A stretch of DNA of 64,000 nt from Lysobacter_I brunescens (GCF_042677005.1 NZ_JBHTIF010000001.1:1612001-1676000); one strand, 5' to 3'. Counted from the stretch's first letter, positions 1-8,669 are shown. Program-made: numbers and translations. Notes: generated by a model from the sequence alone, not told the origin.

Positions 1-16
1 GGGTCTTGTTGGCCAT
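1..16 (-). CDS. Start of an unidentified gene, cut by the left edge
   Basis: On the minus strand an ATG at 16-14 is followed by codons for Ala-Asn-Lys-Thr before the window ends. A GGAG (complement of 24-27) lies 7 nt upstream of the ATG, a good ribosome binding site. It sits downstream of fadE in the same direction but beyond a terminator-like hairpin, so it is probably a separate unit. Five codons are too few to name a product. Confidence 0.4.
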
Positions 17-50
17 GGGCGTGCTCCGTATCGCGTATTCCGGGTCCCTG

Positions 51-83
51 AAAAGCGAACGGCGGGACAGCCCGCCGTTCGTT
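51..83 (-). terminator. Intrinsic terminator of fadE
   Basis: An 11-bp perfect stem (56-66 with 71-81, loop 67-70) lies 33 bp past the fadE stop. Read on the minus strand it is followed by GCTTTTC, a short T tract. This is the usual layout of a Rho-independent terminator. Confidence 0.75.
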
Positions 84-113
84 GTCGCGTCGTTGTCGCG
101 TGTCTCCGATGGC

Positions 114-2609
114 TCAGGCCGCGGCGAGACGCGCGCCGCCGGTCGCCGGAGGCGCATCCTCGACATAGCCGGCCGAACGCAGTTCCCACGATTCGAAGTC
201 GTCGACCATGATCGTGTCGAGCGTCATCTCGCGCAGTTCTTCCAGCTGCCTGCGCTCCTCGGCGGTGATCCAGCCTTCGCGCACGCCCTCGTCGAGCTGG
301 GCCTCGAAGTCCAGCGCCTGGATGTCGCTGTTCTTCAGCGCCTTGAGGAACTTGCGCTCCACCGGCTCGGCCAGGATCACCTTCGACAGGTAGCTGTTCA
401 CGCGGCCCGCCGGGTTGTTCTCGCACGGGTCGAGGAACAGGCCGTCGGCCAGGCGGTCGCGCGCTTCGCACGGCGTCATCAGCAGGCTCGCGGCGCGGTG
501 GCCCAGGCGGTCGCTCGGCGCCTGCGCGCGGCGGCCCCACGGGAAGATCACCGCCCACAGCAGCCAGCCGACCGGACGGATCGGGAAGTTGCGCAGCGCG
601 CCGGACAGCGCCAGCTCGATCTTGTGCACGGCATCGTGGAAGGCCCAGGCCAGCAGCGGGTGGTCCGCGACCGGACGGCCCTGGTCTTCGTAGCGCTTCA
701 GCATCGCGCTGATGATGTACAGCTGGCTGAGCACGTCGCCGAGGCGGCCGGACAGCGATTCCTTGAACTTCAGCTTGCCGCCGAGCAGCAGCATCGAGGT
801 GTCGGCCATCACCGCCAGCGCCGCCGAATAGCGGTTGAGCTTGCGGTAGCAGCGGCGCGTGTACTCGCCACCCGGCGTCGAGCCGATGCGCGTGCCGGTC
901 AGGCCGAACCACCAGGCGCGCACGGCATTGGAGATCGCGTAGCTGATGTGGCCGAACAGCGCGTCGTCGAACTGGTCCAGGCGCGCGCGCGGGTCTTCCA
1001 GCTGCGCCGCCTTCATTTCCTTCATCACCCACGGATGGCAGAGGATCGCGCCCTGGCCGAAGATCATCAGGCTGCGGGTCATGATGTTGGCGCCTTCGAC
1101 CGTGATCGCGATCGGCACCGACTGCCAGTTGCGGCCGGCGTAGTTGCGCGGGCCCAGGATGATCCCCTTGCCGCCGTGGACGTCCATGACGTCGCGCGCG
1201 ACTTCACGGCCCATCTCGGTGCAGTGGTACTTGGCGATGGTCGAGGGCACGGCCGGGTTCTCGCCGCGCGCCACGGCCGCAGCAGTGGCTTCCGACAGCG
1301 CGCTGCAGGCATAGGCGCGGCCGGCGATGCGCGCCAGCGCCTCTTCCACGCCCTCGAAGCGACCGACGGAGAGGCCGAACTGCTTGCGGATGCGCGCGTA
1401 GGCACCGGTGACCACCGCGCCCATCTTCGAGCCGCCGCTGGCGGTGGAGGGCAGGGTGATCGAGCGACCGATCGACAGGCACTCCATCAGCATGCGCCAG
1501 CCCTGGCCGGCGCAGTCTTCGCCACCGATCAGCTGGCTCAGCGGCACGAACACGTCGCGGCCCTTGATCGGACCGTTCTGGAACGGCGAATTCAGCGGGA
1601 AATGACGACGACCGATCTCCAGGCCGGCGGTATCGCGCGGCACCAGCGCCAGCGAAATGCCGATGTCCTTCGTGTCGCCGAGCAGGCCGTCGGGGTCGTA
1701 CATGCGGAACGCGACGCCGATCAGCGTCGCCACCGGCGCCAGCGTGATGTATCGCTTGTTGAGCGTGAGGCGGATGCCAAGCACCTTGGCGCCGTTCCAC
1801 TCGCCTTCGCAGACGATGCCGTAGTCCGGGATCGAGGTGGCGTCGGAGCCGGCGAACGGACCGGTCAGGGCGAAGCAGGGCACTTCGCGGCCGTCGGCGA
1901 GGCGCGGCAGGTAGTAGCGCTTCTGCTCCTCGGTGCCGTAGTGCATCAGCAGTTCGGCCGGGCCCAGCGAGTTGGGGACACCCACCGTGGAGCTGACCAC
2001 GCTGGAGACCGCAGCCAGCTTCTGGATGACCTTGTGGTTCATCAGCGCCGAGAAACCCAGGCCGCCGTATTCCTTCGGGATGTTCAGGCCGAAAAACTTG
2101 TTCTGCTTGATGTAGTCCCACAGCTCCGGCGGCAGGTCGGCGCGGACGTGGGTGATGTCCCAGTCGTTGGTCCGGCGGCACAGCTCGGCGCAGGGGCCGT
2201 CGAGGAAGGCCTGCTCCTCGGCGGTCAGCTCCGGCTTGGGCAGCGACAGCAGCTTGTCCCAGTCCGGCTTGCCCGAGAACAGCTCGCCCTCGAAGCCGAC
2301 CGTGCCCGACTCCAGCGCGGTGCGCTCGGTGTCCGACAGCGGCGGCAGCAGCTTCGTGTAGAAGCCCAGCAGCGGCGAAGTGATCAGCGGCTTGCGCAGG
2401 AACGGAATCAGCAGCGGCAGCGCGACCAGCAGCATCAGGCCGGCGCAGACGAGGGTGGTGGTCCGGTGCGCGCCGAGGAACCAGGCGGCGACCAGCAGCG
2501 TGCCCGACAGCGCGACCCAGGCCGCGAGGCGCAGGCGGTGGTAGGCGACGAAGGCGCCGGCGAGGAGAAGGATGAGCGGTGGTGCGATCAGTCCGAGGAC
2601 GGTACTCAT
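114..2609 (-). CDS. fadE: Acyl-CoA dehydrogenase, FadE type
   Basis: Catalyses the first oxidation of fatty-acid beta-oxidation (acyl-CoA to trans-2-enoyl-CoA, FAD-dependent). The 831-residue product is close to the length of E. coli FadE (814) and shares its architecture: hydrophobic N-terminal segments (about residues 3-65), then the dehydrogenase body. Blocks I recognise from FadE are GSDATSIPDYG near residue 250, NKRYITLAP, RRHFPLNSPFQNGP, KYHCTEMGR and AITVEGANI near residue 500, the region expected to hold the catalytic Glu. The frame is open further upstream, but MSTVLGLIAPP at 2609 was chosen because it starts directly before the membrane segment; the upstream extension is Arg/Pro-rich. 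It is divergent from a TetR gene with a palindrome between them, so TetR control is likely. Confidence 0.93.
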   Translation of the reverse strand: MSTVLGLIAPPLILLLAGAFVAYHRLRLAAWVALSGTLLVAAWFLGAHRTTTLVCAGLMLLVALPLLIPFLRKPLITSPLLGFYTKLLPPLSDTERTALESGTVGFEGELFSGKPDWDKLLSLPKPELTAEEQAFLDGPCAELCRRTNDWDITHVRADLPPELWDYIKQNKFFGLNIPKEYGGLGFSALMNHKVIQKLAAVSSVVSSTVGVPNSLGPAELLMHYGTEEQKRYYLPRLADGREVPCFALTGPFAGSDATSIPDYGIVCEGEWNGAKVLGIRLTLNKRYITLAPVATLIGVAFRMYDPDGLLGDTKDIGISLALVPRDTAGLEIGRRHFPLNSPFQNGPIKGRDVFVPLSQLIGGEDCAGQGWRMLMECLSIGRSITLPSTASGGSKMGAVVTGAYARIRKQFGLSVGRFEGVEEALARIAGRAYACSALSEATAAAVARGENPAVPSTIAKYHCTEMGREVARDVMDVHGGKGIILGPRNYAGRNWQSVPIAITVEGANIMTRSLMIFGQGAILCHPWVMKEMKAAQLEDPRARLDQFDDALFGHISYAISNAVRAWWFGLTGTRIGSTPGGEYTRRCYRKLNRYSAALAVMADTSMLLLGGKLKFKESLSGRLGDVLSQLYIISAMLKRYEDQGRPVADHPLLAWAFHDAVHKIELALSGALRNFPIRPVGWLLWAVIFPWGRRAQAPSDRLGHRAASLLMTPCEARDRLADGLFLDPCENNPAGRVNSYLSKVILAEPVERKFLKALKNSDIQALDFEAQLDEGVREGWITAEERRQLEELREMTLDTIMVDDFESWELRSAGYVEDAPPATGGARLAAA

Positions 2610-2723
2610 TGGAACGCTCCGGGAAGGCGGGCTCGGCGTGGGATGACGGGATCGGATCGGGATGCCGGCCGGACCCTTGCGGGCCCATTCTGGACGGGCA
2701 CGCACCCGTCCGGACGACATTCA

Positions 2724-2745
2724 ATCCATACGCCGAAGTATGGAT
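2724..2745. promoter_or_regulatory. Perfect 8-bp inverted repeat, likely TetR operator
   Basis: ATCCATAC (2724-2731) and GTATGGAT (2738-2745) are exact reverse complements around the 6-bp spacer GCCGAA. The site lies between divergent fadE (start 2609) and tetR (start 2860), the usual place for the operator of a TetR-family autoregulator. A further GTATGG half-site occurs at 2841-2846 beside the tetR start. Binding by this TetR is inferred. Confidence 0.6.
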
Positions 2746-2847
2746 ATCGCGATTCTGGAATGTCAATGGCTCGAAACGCTCTGTCCGATGGACTGTGACC
2801 GGACACCTCATAACGAAACGATACTTTTCCGAACCGATCCGTATGGT

Positions 2848-2853
2848 TACAAT
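2848..2853 (+). promoter_or_regulatory. Possible -10 element for a leaderless tetR transcript
   Basis: TACAAT matches the -10 consensus at 5 of 6 positions and ends 6 nt before the ATG at 2860. Transcription would then begin at or next to the start codon. No Shine-Dalgarno-like sequence precedes either ATG (2854 or 2860). The -35 (TTTTCC at 2825-2830) is poor, so this is tentative. Confidence 0.35.
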
Positions 2854-2859
2854 ATGGTC

Positions 2860-3477
2860 ATGAACGAAGCCACCGCCAAGACCGAACGCAACGCGCGCCT
2901 CAGTGCCGAAGATTGGGCCCAGGCCGCGCTCGACCTCATCGCAGAGCAGGGCGTCGCCGCTGTCGCGGTGGAACCGCTCGCACGCCGGCTCGGCGTGACG
3001 AAAGGCAGTTTCTACTGGCACTTTCCATCGCGCGATGCGCTGCTCTCCGCAGCGCTCGAACGCTGGGAAGCCGTCGAACAGGAAACGGTCTTCGGCCAGC
3101 TCGAAGTCGTCGCCGATCCGCGCCAGCGCCTGCGCGCGCTGTTCCAGGTGGTCGCGCACGAAGTGAAGTCGCACAAGATCTACAGCGAACTGCTCAAGGC
3201 GCTGGATCATCCTGCGGTGGGCCCCGTGATCGAGCGCGTGTCGCAGCGCCGCCTCGACTATCTCTCCGCTTCCTTCCGCCAGACGGGCCTGGCCCGCGTC
3301 GACGCGCAGCATCGCGCGCGCCTCGCCTACGCGGCCTACGTGGGTTTCCTGCAGCTGAGCCTGCAGCTGCACCACCCGCGCCTGGCGCACGACGAGTTCG
3401 AGTCCTACGTCGAACACGTCATGGACACCCTCATTCCGCCGGCCGCGACGCCGACCGCACCGATTTCCCCTCCTTGA
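2860..3477 (+). CDS. TetR/AcrR-family transcriptional regulator
   Basis: A 205-residue regulator with an N-terminal TetR helix-turn-helix: AQAALDLIAEQGVAAVAVE, then LARRLGVTKGSFYWHFPSR (about residues 17-60), which includes the conserved G-S-F-Y-W-H-F recognition helix. The C-terminal helical domain should bind a small ligand, possibly an acyl-CoA given divergent fadE; that is inference. ATG 2860 is chosen over in-frame ATG 2854 because a -10-like TACAAT leaves no room for a leader; the choice is not firm. The gene is followed by pckG after 13 bp, suggesting co-transcription. Regulators of this type usually repress their own promoter and the divergent gene. Confidence 0.88.
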   Translation: MNEATAKTERNARLSAEDWAQAALDLIAEQGVAAVAVEPLARRLGVTKGSFYWHFPSRDALLSAALERWEAVEQETVFGQLEVVADPRQRLRALFQVVAHEVKSHKIYSELLKALDHPAVGPVIERVSQRRLDYLSASFRQTGLARVDAQHRARLAYAAYVGFLQLSLQLHHPRLAHDEFESYVEHVMDTLIPPAATPTAPISPP

Positions 3478-3490
3478 GAGTCCTCTCCGA

Positions 3491-5302
3491 ATGAATGCCA
3501 TCGCCGCTGCCAGCACTGCGTCCGATCCCCACAAACAGGGAGCCAGCCGCCATGCCGGCCTCAACGCCTGGGTCGCCGAGGTCGCACGCCTCACCCAGCC
3601 CGATGCGATCCACTGGTGCGACGGCAGCGATGCCGAGAACGCCGCGCTTGTCGCGAAGATGGAAGCCGACGGCACGCTGATCCGCCTCAACGAAGAGACC
3701 CATCCGAACAGCTGGCTGCACCGCTCGCACCCCGATGACGTCGCGCGCGTCGAGCACCTCACCTTCGTCTGCACCAGCCACGCCGACGACGCCGGCCCGA
3801 ACAACCACTGGATGGCGCCCGAAGAGGGCCACGCGCAGATCGACGCGCTGTTCGAAGGCTGCATGCGCGGCCGCACGCTGTACGTGATCCCGTACTGCAT
3901 GGGCCCGATCGATTCGCCGCTGTCCCGCTGCGGCGTGGAAATCACCGACTCGCCGTACGTGGTCGCCAACATGCGGATCATGACGCGCATGGGCGCCGCC
4001 GCGCTGGCGCGCATCGAGCGCGAAGGCGAGGCCGGCGGAAGCTTCGTGAAGGGCCTGCATTCGATTGGCGAACTCGACCCGAACCGCCGCTTCATCATGC
4101 ACTTCCCCGAAGAGCTGACGATCAAGTCCTACGGCTCGGGCTACGGCGGCAATGCGCTGCTCGGCAAGAAGTGCCACGCGCTGCGCATCGCCTCCTACCA
4201 GGCGCGCAGCGAAGGCTGGCTCGCCGAGCATATGCTGATCCTCGGCGTGGAGAACCCGCAGGGCGAAACGCATTACATCGCTGCGGCGTTCCCCTCGGCC
4301 TGCGGCAAGACCAACCTGGCCATGCTCATTCCGCCGGAGGGTTACCTCAAGGACGGCTGGAAGGTCACCACCGTCGGCGACGACATTTGCTGGATGCGCC
4401 CGGGCGCCGACGGCCGCCTGTACGCGATCAACCCGGAAGCCGGCTTCTTCGGCGTCGCGCCGGGCACGAGCATCAATTCGAACCCGAACGCGCTCAAGAC
4501 CATCCAGAAGAACACCATCTTCACCAACGTCGGCGTCACCGCCGACAACCAGCCCTGGTGGGAAGGCCTGCAGAGCGGTACGCCGGTCACCGACTGGCGC
4601 GGCGAGCCCTACGACGCCGCCAAGCGTCCGGCCGCGCATCCGAACTCCCGCTTCACCGTCAGTGCGAAGCAGTGCCCCTCGTACTCGCCGATGGCCGAGG
4701 ATCCCCAGGGCGTGCCGATCAGCGCCATTGTGTTCGGCGGTCGCCGCGCCTCGCTGGTGCCGCTGGTGTTCGAAGCCCGCGACTGGACCCACGGCGTGCT
4801 GGTCGGCGCTGCGATGGGCTCGGAAACCACCGCCGCCGCTACCGGCGCGGTCGGCGTGATGCGTCGCGACCCGATGGCGATGAAGCCGTTCTGCGGCTAC
4901 AACTTCGCCGACTACTTCAACCACTGGCTGTCGTTCGACCAGGCTGGCGCGAAGCTGCCCAAGATCTTCCACGTCAACTGGTTCCGCAAGGGCGACGACG
5001 GCAAGTTCCTGTGGCCGGGCTTCGGCGACAACCTGCGCGTGCTGGAGTGGATGATCGAGCGCGTGAAGGGCACCGCCGGCGCGGTCGACACGCCGATCGG
5101 CGCACTGCCGCGCGCGGAGGACATCAACCTCGACGGCGTCAGCCTCGGCGAGGAAGCGCGCGACAAGCTGTTCGGCTTCGACCGCGACGGCTGGCGCGCC
5201 GAGTTCGCCAGCATCGGCCACTATCTCGAAGAGTACGGCCCGCGCATCCCGCAGGCGCTGATCGACGAACAGCAGCGCATCGCCGCGCAGCTGGATGCGT
5301 GA
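3491..5302 (+). CDS. pckG: Phosphoenolpyruvate carboxykinase (GTP)
   Basis: Converts oxaloacetate plus GTP to phosphoenolpyruvate, CO2 and GDP, the committing step of gluconeogenesis. At 603 residues it has the normal length of the GTP-dependent class. Diagnostic motifs are the P-loop FPSACGKTN at about residues 267-275, GDDICWMR downstream of it, NSRFTVSAKQCPS, and RRASLVPLVFEARDW. It begins 13 bp after tetR and is followed 22 bp later by a sulfotransferase-like gene, so transcription may run through all of them. Pairing with tetR/fadE fits a switch to growth on fatty acids or acetate, when beta-oxidation and gluconeogenesis are needed together. Confidence 0.97.
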   Translation: MNAIAAASTASDPHKQGASRHAGLNAWVAEVARLTQPDAIHWCDGSDAENAALVAKMEADGTLIRLNEETHPNSWLHRSHPDDVARVEHLTFVCTSHADDAGPNNHWMAPEEGHAQIDALFEGCMRGRTLYVIPYCMGPIDSPLSRCGVEITDSPYVVANMRIMTRMGAAALARIEREGEAGGSFVKGLHSIGELDPNRRFIMHFPEELTIKSYGSGYGGNALLGKKCHALRIASYQARSEGWLAEHMLILGVENPQGETHYIAAAFPSACGKTNLAMLIPPEGYLKDGWKVTTVGDDICWMRPGADGRLYAINPEAGFFGVAPGTSINSNPNALKTIQKNTIFTNVGVTADNQPWWEGLQSGTPVTDWRGEPYDAAKRPAAHPNSRFTVSAKQCPSYSPMAEDPQGVPISAIVFGGRRASLVPLVFEARDWTHGVLVGAAMGSETTAAATGAVGVMRRDPMAMKPFCGYNFADYFNHWLSFDQAGAKLPKIFHVNWFRKGDDGKFLWPGFGDNLRVLEWMIERVKGTAGAVDTPIGALPRAEDINLDGVSLGEEARDKLFGFDRDGWRAEFASIGHYLEEYGPRIPQALIDEQQRIAAQLDA

Positions 5303-5324
5303 CGACGCGCGTCGAGACGCATCC

Positions 5325-6338
5325 ATGACGACCGCCACGCAGGCGGTCGTCGATGTCGCCGACCCGCGCTGGTTCCCGGTCGACCTGGATCCGGTCACGC
5401 CGCGCTTCGCGATGCTGCGCATCGACGAGGCGCACGTCACCGGCCCGGCGTTCATGGACAACCGGCTCGGCGTGGATTTCGCTGCAGCCGTTCCGCTGCC
5501 GCTGCCGGCCTTGCCTGCATTGCCGATACCGTCTCACGCGGCCTGGTTGTTCCACACGTCGTTCTGCTGTTCGACCCTGCTCGCCCGCGCGCTGCAGGCG
5601 GCCCCGGCCTGCATGGTCTACCGCGAGCCGCTGGTCCTGCGCCGGCTCTCCGACGCGAGGGATCGCGGCATGGCCGTCGCGCAGTGGATGGCGCCGACCA
5701 CGCGCCTGCTGTTCCGCCCCTGGTGCGATGAGGGCGCGGTGGTGGTCAAACCGACGCACGCGGCGCTGAACATCGCCGCCGACCTCCTCGCCGCCACCCC
5801 GGGCAGTCGCGCGGTCGCGCTGCTGTCCTCGCTCGACGACTTCCTGGTCTCGAACATCAAGAAGACGCCCGAAACCCACGCCAAGGTGCCGGCACTCGTC
5901 GAGCGTGCCGTCGCTGCAGGCAGCCTGCGCCATCGTCTGGCCGGACGCGCGATCGAACCGCCCTCGCTGCTCGCCGCCGTGGCGCTGCAATGGGCGGCGC
6001 AGCGCGAACTGCTGGTCGACATCGACGAGGGCGCGTCAGGTCGCCTGCGTTTCATCGACGCATCGCAGGTGCTCGCCGACCTGGCCGGCACCGCCCGCGA
6101 ATGCCTCGACTGGTGGGGCCTGCCCGTGGATGTCGCGGCACTGCGCGCCCGTGCCGCAGTCGTCGCCGGCGTCAACGCCAAGCAGACCACGGCGAACTAC
6201 AGCGCGCGCCAGCGCGAGGACGAGGCCGCGCAGCTCACGCGGATGTTCGCCCGGGAACTGGCCGAGGCTCGTGCCTGGTTCGAATGTGAAATACTGCCGA
6301 TGATCCGGCCGCAGGCCCTGGCGCTCGGCGCCGACTGA
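5325..6338 (+). CDS. Divergent sulfotransferase-like P-loop protein
   Basis: A 337-residue protein of uncertain activity. Near residue 75 it has WLFHTSFCCSTLLARAL, which fits the PAPS-binding loop of sulfotransferases (xxRSGTTxL) but with C-C-S-T in place of R-S-G-T-T. A second block, VVVKPTHAAL, follows. The C-terminal part holds NAKQTTANYSARQRE. Cofactor use is therefore doubtful and nucleotide binding is only inferred. ATG 5325 is preferred; an in-frame ATG at 5295 would overlap the pckG end by 8 bp and add a charged ten-residue tail. A TPR-sulfotransferase follows after 34 bp. The pairing with that gene, an oxygenase-like gene and a TonB receptor suggests a shared modification or uptake role. 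Confidence 0.6.
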   Translation: MTTATQAVVDVADPRWFPVDLDPVTPRFAMLRIDEAHVTGPAFMDNRLGVDFAAAVPLPLPALPALPIPSHAAWLFHTSFCCSTLLARALQAAPACMVYREPLVLRRLSDARDRGMAVAQWMAPTTRLLFRPWCDEGAVVVKPTHAALNIAADLLAATPGSRAVALLSSLDDFLVSNIKKTPETHAKVPALVERAVAAGSLRHRLAGRAIEPPSLLAAVALQWAAQRELLVDIDEGASGRLRFIDASQVLADLAGTARECLDWWGLPVDVAALRARAAVVAGVNAKQTTANYSARQREDEAAQLTRMFARELAEARAWFECEILPMIRPQALALGAD

Positions 6339-6372
6339 GCGCGGCGACCGTGCCGCTGAACGAGGTGAACGC

Positions 6373-7929
6373 TTGACCGCTGCAGCATACGACCTGTGGA
6401 AGCAGGCCGAACGCGCCTACGACGCGAAGAACCTCGGTGCCGCCGAGGCCCTGTATCGCCGCTCGCTGGAGGCCAGCCCGGGCTACCCGCCATCGGTGAT
6501 CGGCCTGTCCACCGTGCTCACCCGGCGTGGTGCGCATCGTGAATCGCACGCCGTGGTCCGCACCGCCATCGGCAGACCGCTCGAACACCCGGCGCTCGTC
6601 TTTTCGCTGGGCCAGCGCCTGCGCTATTTCCACGAATTCGAAGCGCTGGAGCGCACCCTGCAGGATCCGAAACTGCTCGATGGCTCGCCGCCCGACGTGC
6701 TGGCCAAGAGCGTGGTCCTGCTCAGCTCGATCAACGCCAACGACGCTGCGCAGCGACTCGCCGATGCCGCGCTTGCGAAGCATCCGAACTCGCCGCCGCT
6801 GCGCTACGTGCGCGGCAACCTGCATTTCTTCGACGGCGACAGCGATGCTGCCGAAGCCTGCTACGAAGCGACGCTCGCCGCGAACCCGCGCTTCTTCCAG
6901 GCCTCCTGGATGCTCGCGAGCGTGCGCAGGCAGACGCCCGAGCGCAACCATGTCGAACGCCTGCGCCGCCAGCTCGGCGAAGCCCCGCCCGGCAGCGAAG
7001 GCGAAGCCTATGTCGCCTACGGCCTCCACAAGGAACTGCACGATCTCGGCGACTACGCAGGGGCCTGGGAGGCGCTCGCTCGCGGTTGCGCCGCCAAGCG
7101 CCGCCAGGTGCCCTACGATCCGGCACCGGTCGCGGAGCTGATCGCCGCCCAGCGCGCCGTCTGTACGCCCGCATTCGTGCGCGCCGGCAGCGCGATCGAG
7201 CAGTCGCACGTGCCGATCTTCATCGTCGGCATGCACCGTTCCGGCACCACCCTGCTCGAGCGCATGCTCGCCGGCCATCCGGACGTGGGCGATGCCGGCG
7301 AAACCCGCGCCTTCGATGCGCAGGTGGAGCTGGCGATCGACCGCAGCCTGCCCAATGGCCTCGACGCCATGGCGGTGAAATCGCTGGCCAGTGCCGATTT
7401 CGACGGCATCGCGCGCGATTACGCCCGGCACGCGCCCTGGCTGTCGCGCGGCAAGCCGTTCTTCACCGAAAAACTGCCGATGAACTTCTGGAACGTCGGC
7501 ATGATCGCGCGCGCCATGCCGCAGGCGCGCTTCATCCATCTGGTCCGCGATCCGATGGACACCTGCTTCTCCAACCTGCGCACGCTGTTCGCCGGCGTGG
7601 CCACGTATTCGTACGTGCAGGAAGAGCTGGCCGGCTTCTTCCGCGCCTACCGCGCGATGATGGCGCACTGGTCCGAGGTGCTGCCCGATCGCGTGCTCGA
7701 CGTCCGTTACGACGACCTGGTGGCCGAGCCGGAGACAACGGTGCTGCGCGTGCTCGAGCACTGCGGCCTGCGCCGGATCGAAGGCCTCAGCGACGTGGCG
7801 CGGCCCGGCGGCCGCGTGTCGACCGCCAGCGCGGGCACTGCCCGTCAGGGCGTGCTGCGCGACCGTGGTGGCGTGTGGTGGCATTACGAAGCGCAACTGG
7901 CGACGCTCCGCGAGCGCTTGGCCGGTTGA
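6373..7929 (+). CDS. TPR-repeat sulfotransferase
   Basis: A 518-residue protein. The first 230 residues or so form TPR-like helical repeats (AEALYRRSLEASPGYPPS; AEACYEATLAANPRFFQAS), a protein-binding module. The C-terminal half is a sulfotransferase domain: 5'-phosphosulfate loop VGMHRSGTTLLERML near residues 285-298, then GDAGETRAF, and the 3'-phosphate motif FIHLVRDPMDTCFSN near 387. The R-S-G-T-T loop plus downstream E-T-R resembles tyrosylprotein sulfotransferases, so a peptide or protein acceptor is plausible but unproven. The start is TTG at 6373, supported by GAGGTG 5-6 nt upstream. It is in line with the preceding sulfotransferase-like gene and convergent with an oxygenase gene 15 bp away. 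Confidence 0.85.
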   Translation: MTAAAYDLWKQAERAYDAKNLGAAEALYRRSLEASPGYPPSVIGLSTVLTRRGAHRESHAVVRTAIGRPLEHPALVFSLGQRLRYFHEFEALERTLQDPKLLDGSPPDVLAKSVVLLSSINANDAAQRLADAALAKHPNSPPLRYVRGNLHFFDGDSDAAEACYEATLAANPRFFQASWMLASVRRQTPERNHVERLRRQLGEAPPGSEGEAYVAYGLHKELHDLGDYAGAWEALARGCAAKRRQVPYDPAPVAELIAAQRAVCTPAFVRAGSAIEQSHVPIFIVGMHRSGTTLLERMLAGHPDVGDAGETRAFDAQVELAIDRSLPNGLDAMAVKSLASADFDGIARDYARHAPWLSRGKPFFTEKLPMNFWNVGMIARAMPQARFIHLVRDPMDTCFSNLRTLFAGVATYSYVQEELAGFFRAYRAMMAHWSEVLPDRVLDVRYDDLVAEPETTVLRVLEHCGLRRIEGLSDVARPGGRVSTASAGTARQGVLRDRGGVWWHYEAQLATLRERLAG

Positions 7930-7944
7930 GCATCCGCCTGCGCC

Positions 7945-8616
7945 TCACTTCATCCCGAACCAGCAGTTGAAGGCCACGGTGATGCGTTCGTCGCTGCCGT
8001 GGAACGGCAGCACCTCGTGCGGCACCCAGGACGGGAACAGCACCAACTGGCCGGGCTGCAGGCGGAAACTCCAGCTGCCGTGGTGGTAGGGCGCGCGCAG
8101 CCGCGCATTGCCGGCATCCAGGAACATGTTGCTGTAGTAATGCGGGTTGTGGAAACGCAGGACGCCCGACTCGGGCTTGTCCGCTGGTGTTTCGCCCGGA
8201 TCGACGCAGTACACCCCCGACCAGGACGCCATCGGATGGATGTGGTTGATCACGAAGCCGCCCTGGCGGGTCACGTGGAACCAGGTGTGCGAGAAGATCT
8301 GCAGCCGCCGCATCTCCTCCGGTCCGTAGCCGTTCAACTCCTGCACCGCCTTGCCCAGTTCTGTCCAGCAGAACGCGCGCAGCGCCTGCACGCAGGCCTC
8401 CTGCCATGAAAACAGCGTGAAGTCGCTCTCGAACACCCCATCCTGCTGTTTCAGCGATGGGTTCGGGTTGCCGTAGATCGTCTTGTCGTGCTCGCGGAGC
8501 AGGAACAGGGCCTTGAGGTCGGCATTGAGCGCCGCAGCATCCGGATGCCGGGCCTGGAACACCGGCACCGCGAACATCGAGGCGACCTGGCTGGAGAATG
8601 GTGGCGGCACGCTCAT
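7945..8616 (-). CDS. Putative 2OG-Fe(II) oxygenase
   Basis: A 223-residue protein of the bacterial 2OG-Fe(II) oxygenase-like group often annotated only as putative. Candidate iron ligands are the His residues of NHIHPMASWSGVY and of PSWVPHEVLPFHG; the Arg of SDERITVAFNCWF would bind 2-oxoglutarate. Such enzymes hydroxylate or otherwise oxidise C-H bonds; the substrate here is unknown. An alternative start at an internal Met (MFAVPVF, 8577) would drop 13 residues. It is convergent with the TPR-sulfotransferase and separated from the upstream TonB receptor by a terminator, so it probably has its own promoter in 8617-8669. Confidence 0.75.
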   Translation of the reverse strand: MSVPPPFSSQVASMFAVPVFQARHPDAAALNADLKALFLLREHDKTIYGNPNPSLKQQDGVFESDFTLFSWQEACVQALRAFCWTELGKAVQELNGYGPEEMRRLQIFSHTWFHVTRQGGFVINHIHPMASWSGVYCVDPGETPADKPESGVLRFHNPHYYSNMFLDAGNARLRAPYHHGSWSFRLQPGQLVLFPSWVPHEVLPFHGSDERITVAFNCWFGMK

Positions 8617-8669
8617 GGGACGTTCATGTCGGATTGGGTTCGACGATTGTAGCCACGAAATCAGCGCGC

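Noticed and set aside
6..2798. A 930-residue open frame on the plus strand opposite fadE
   Set aside because: It is the antisense shadow of fadE in high-G+C DNA, rich in Arg, Gln and Val without any family signature.
1204..4125. A 973-residue minus-strand frame spanning fadE, tetR and pckG
   Set aside because: It crosses three clear genes and a promoter region; composition is that of a frame shadow.
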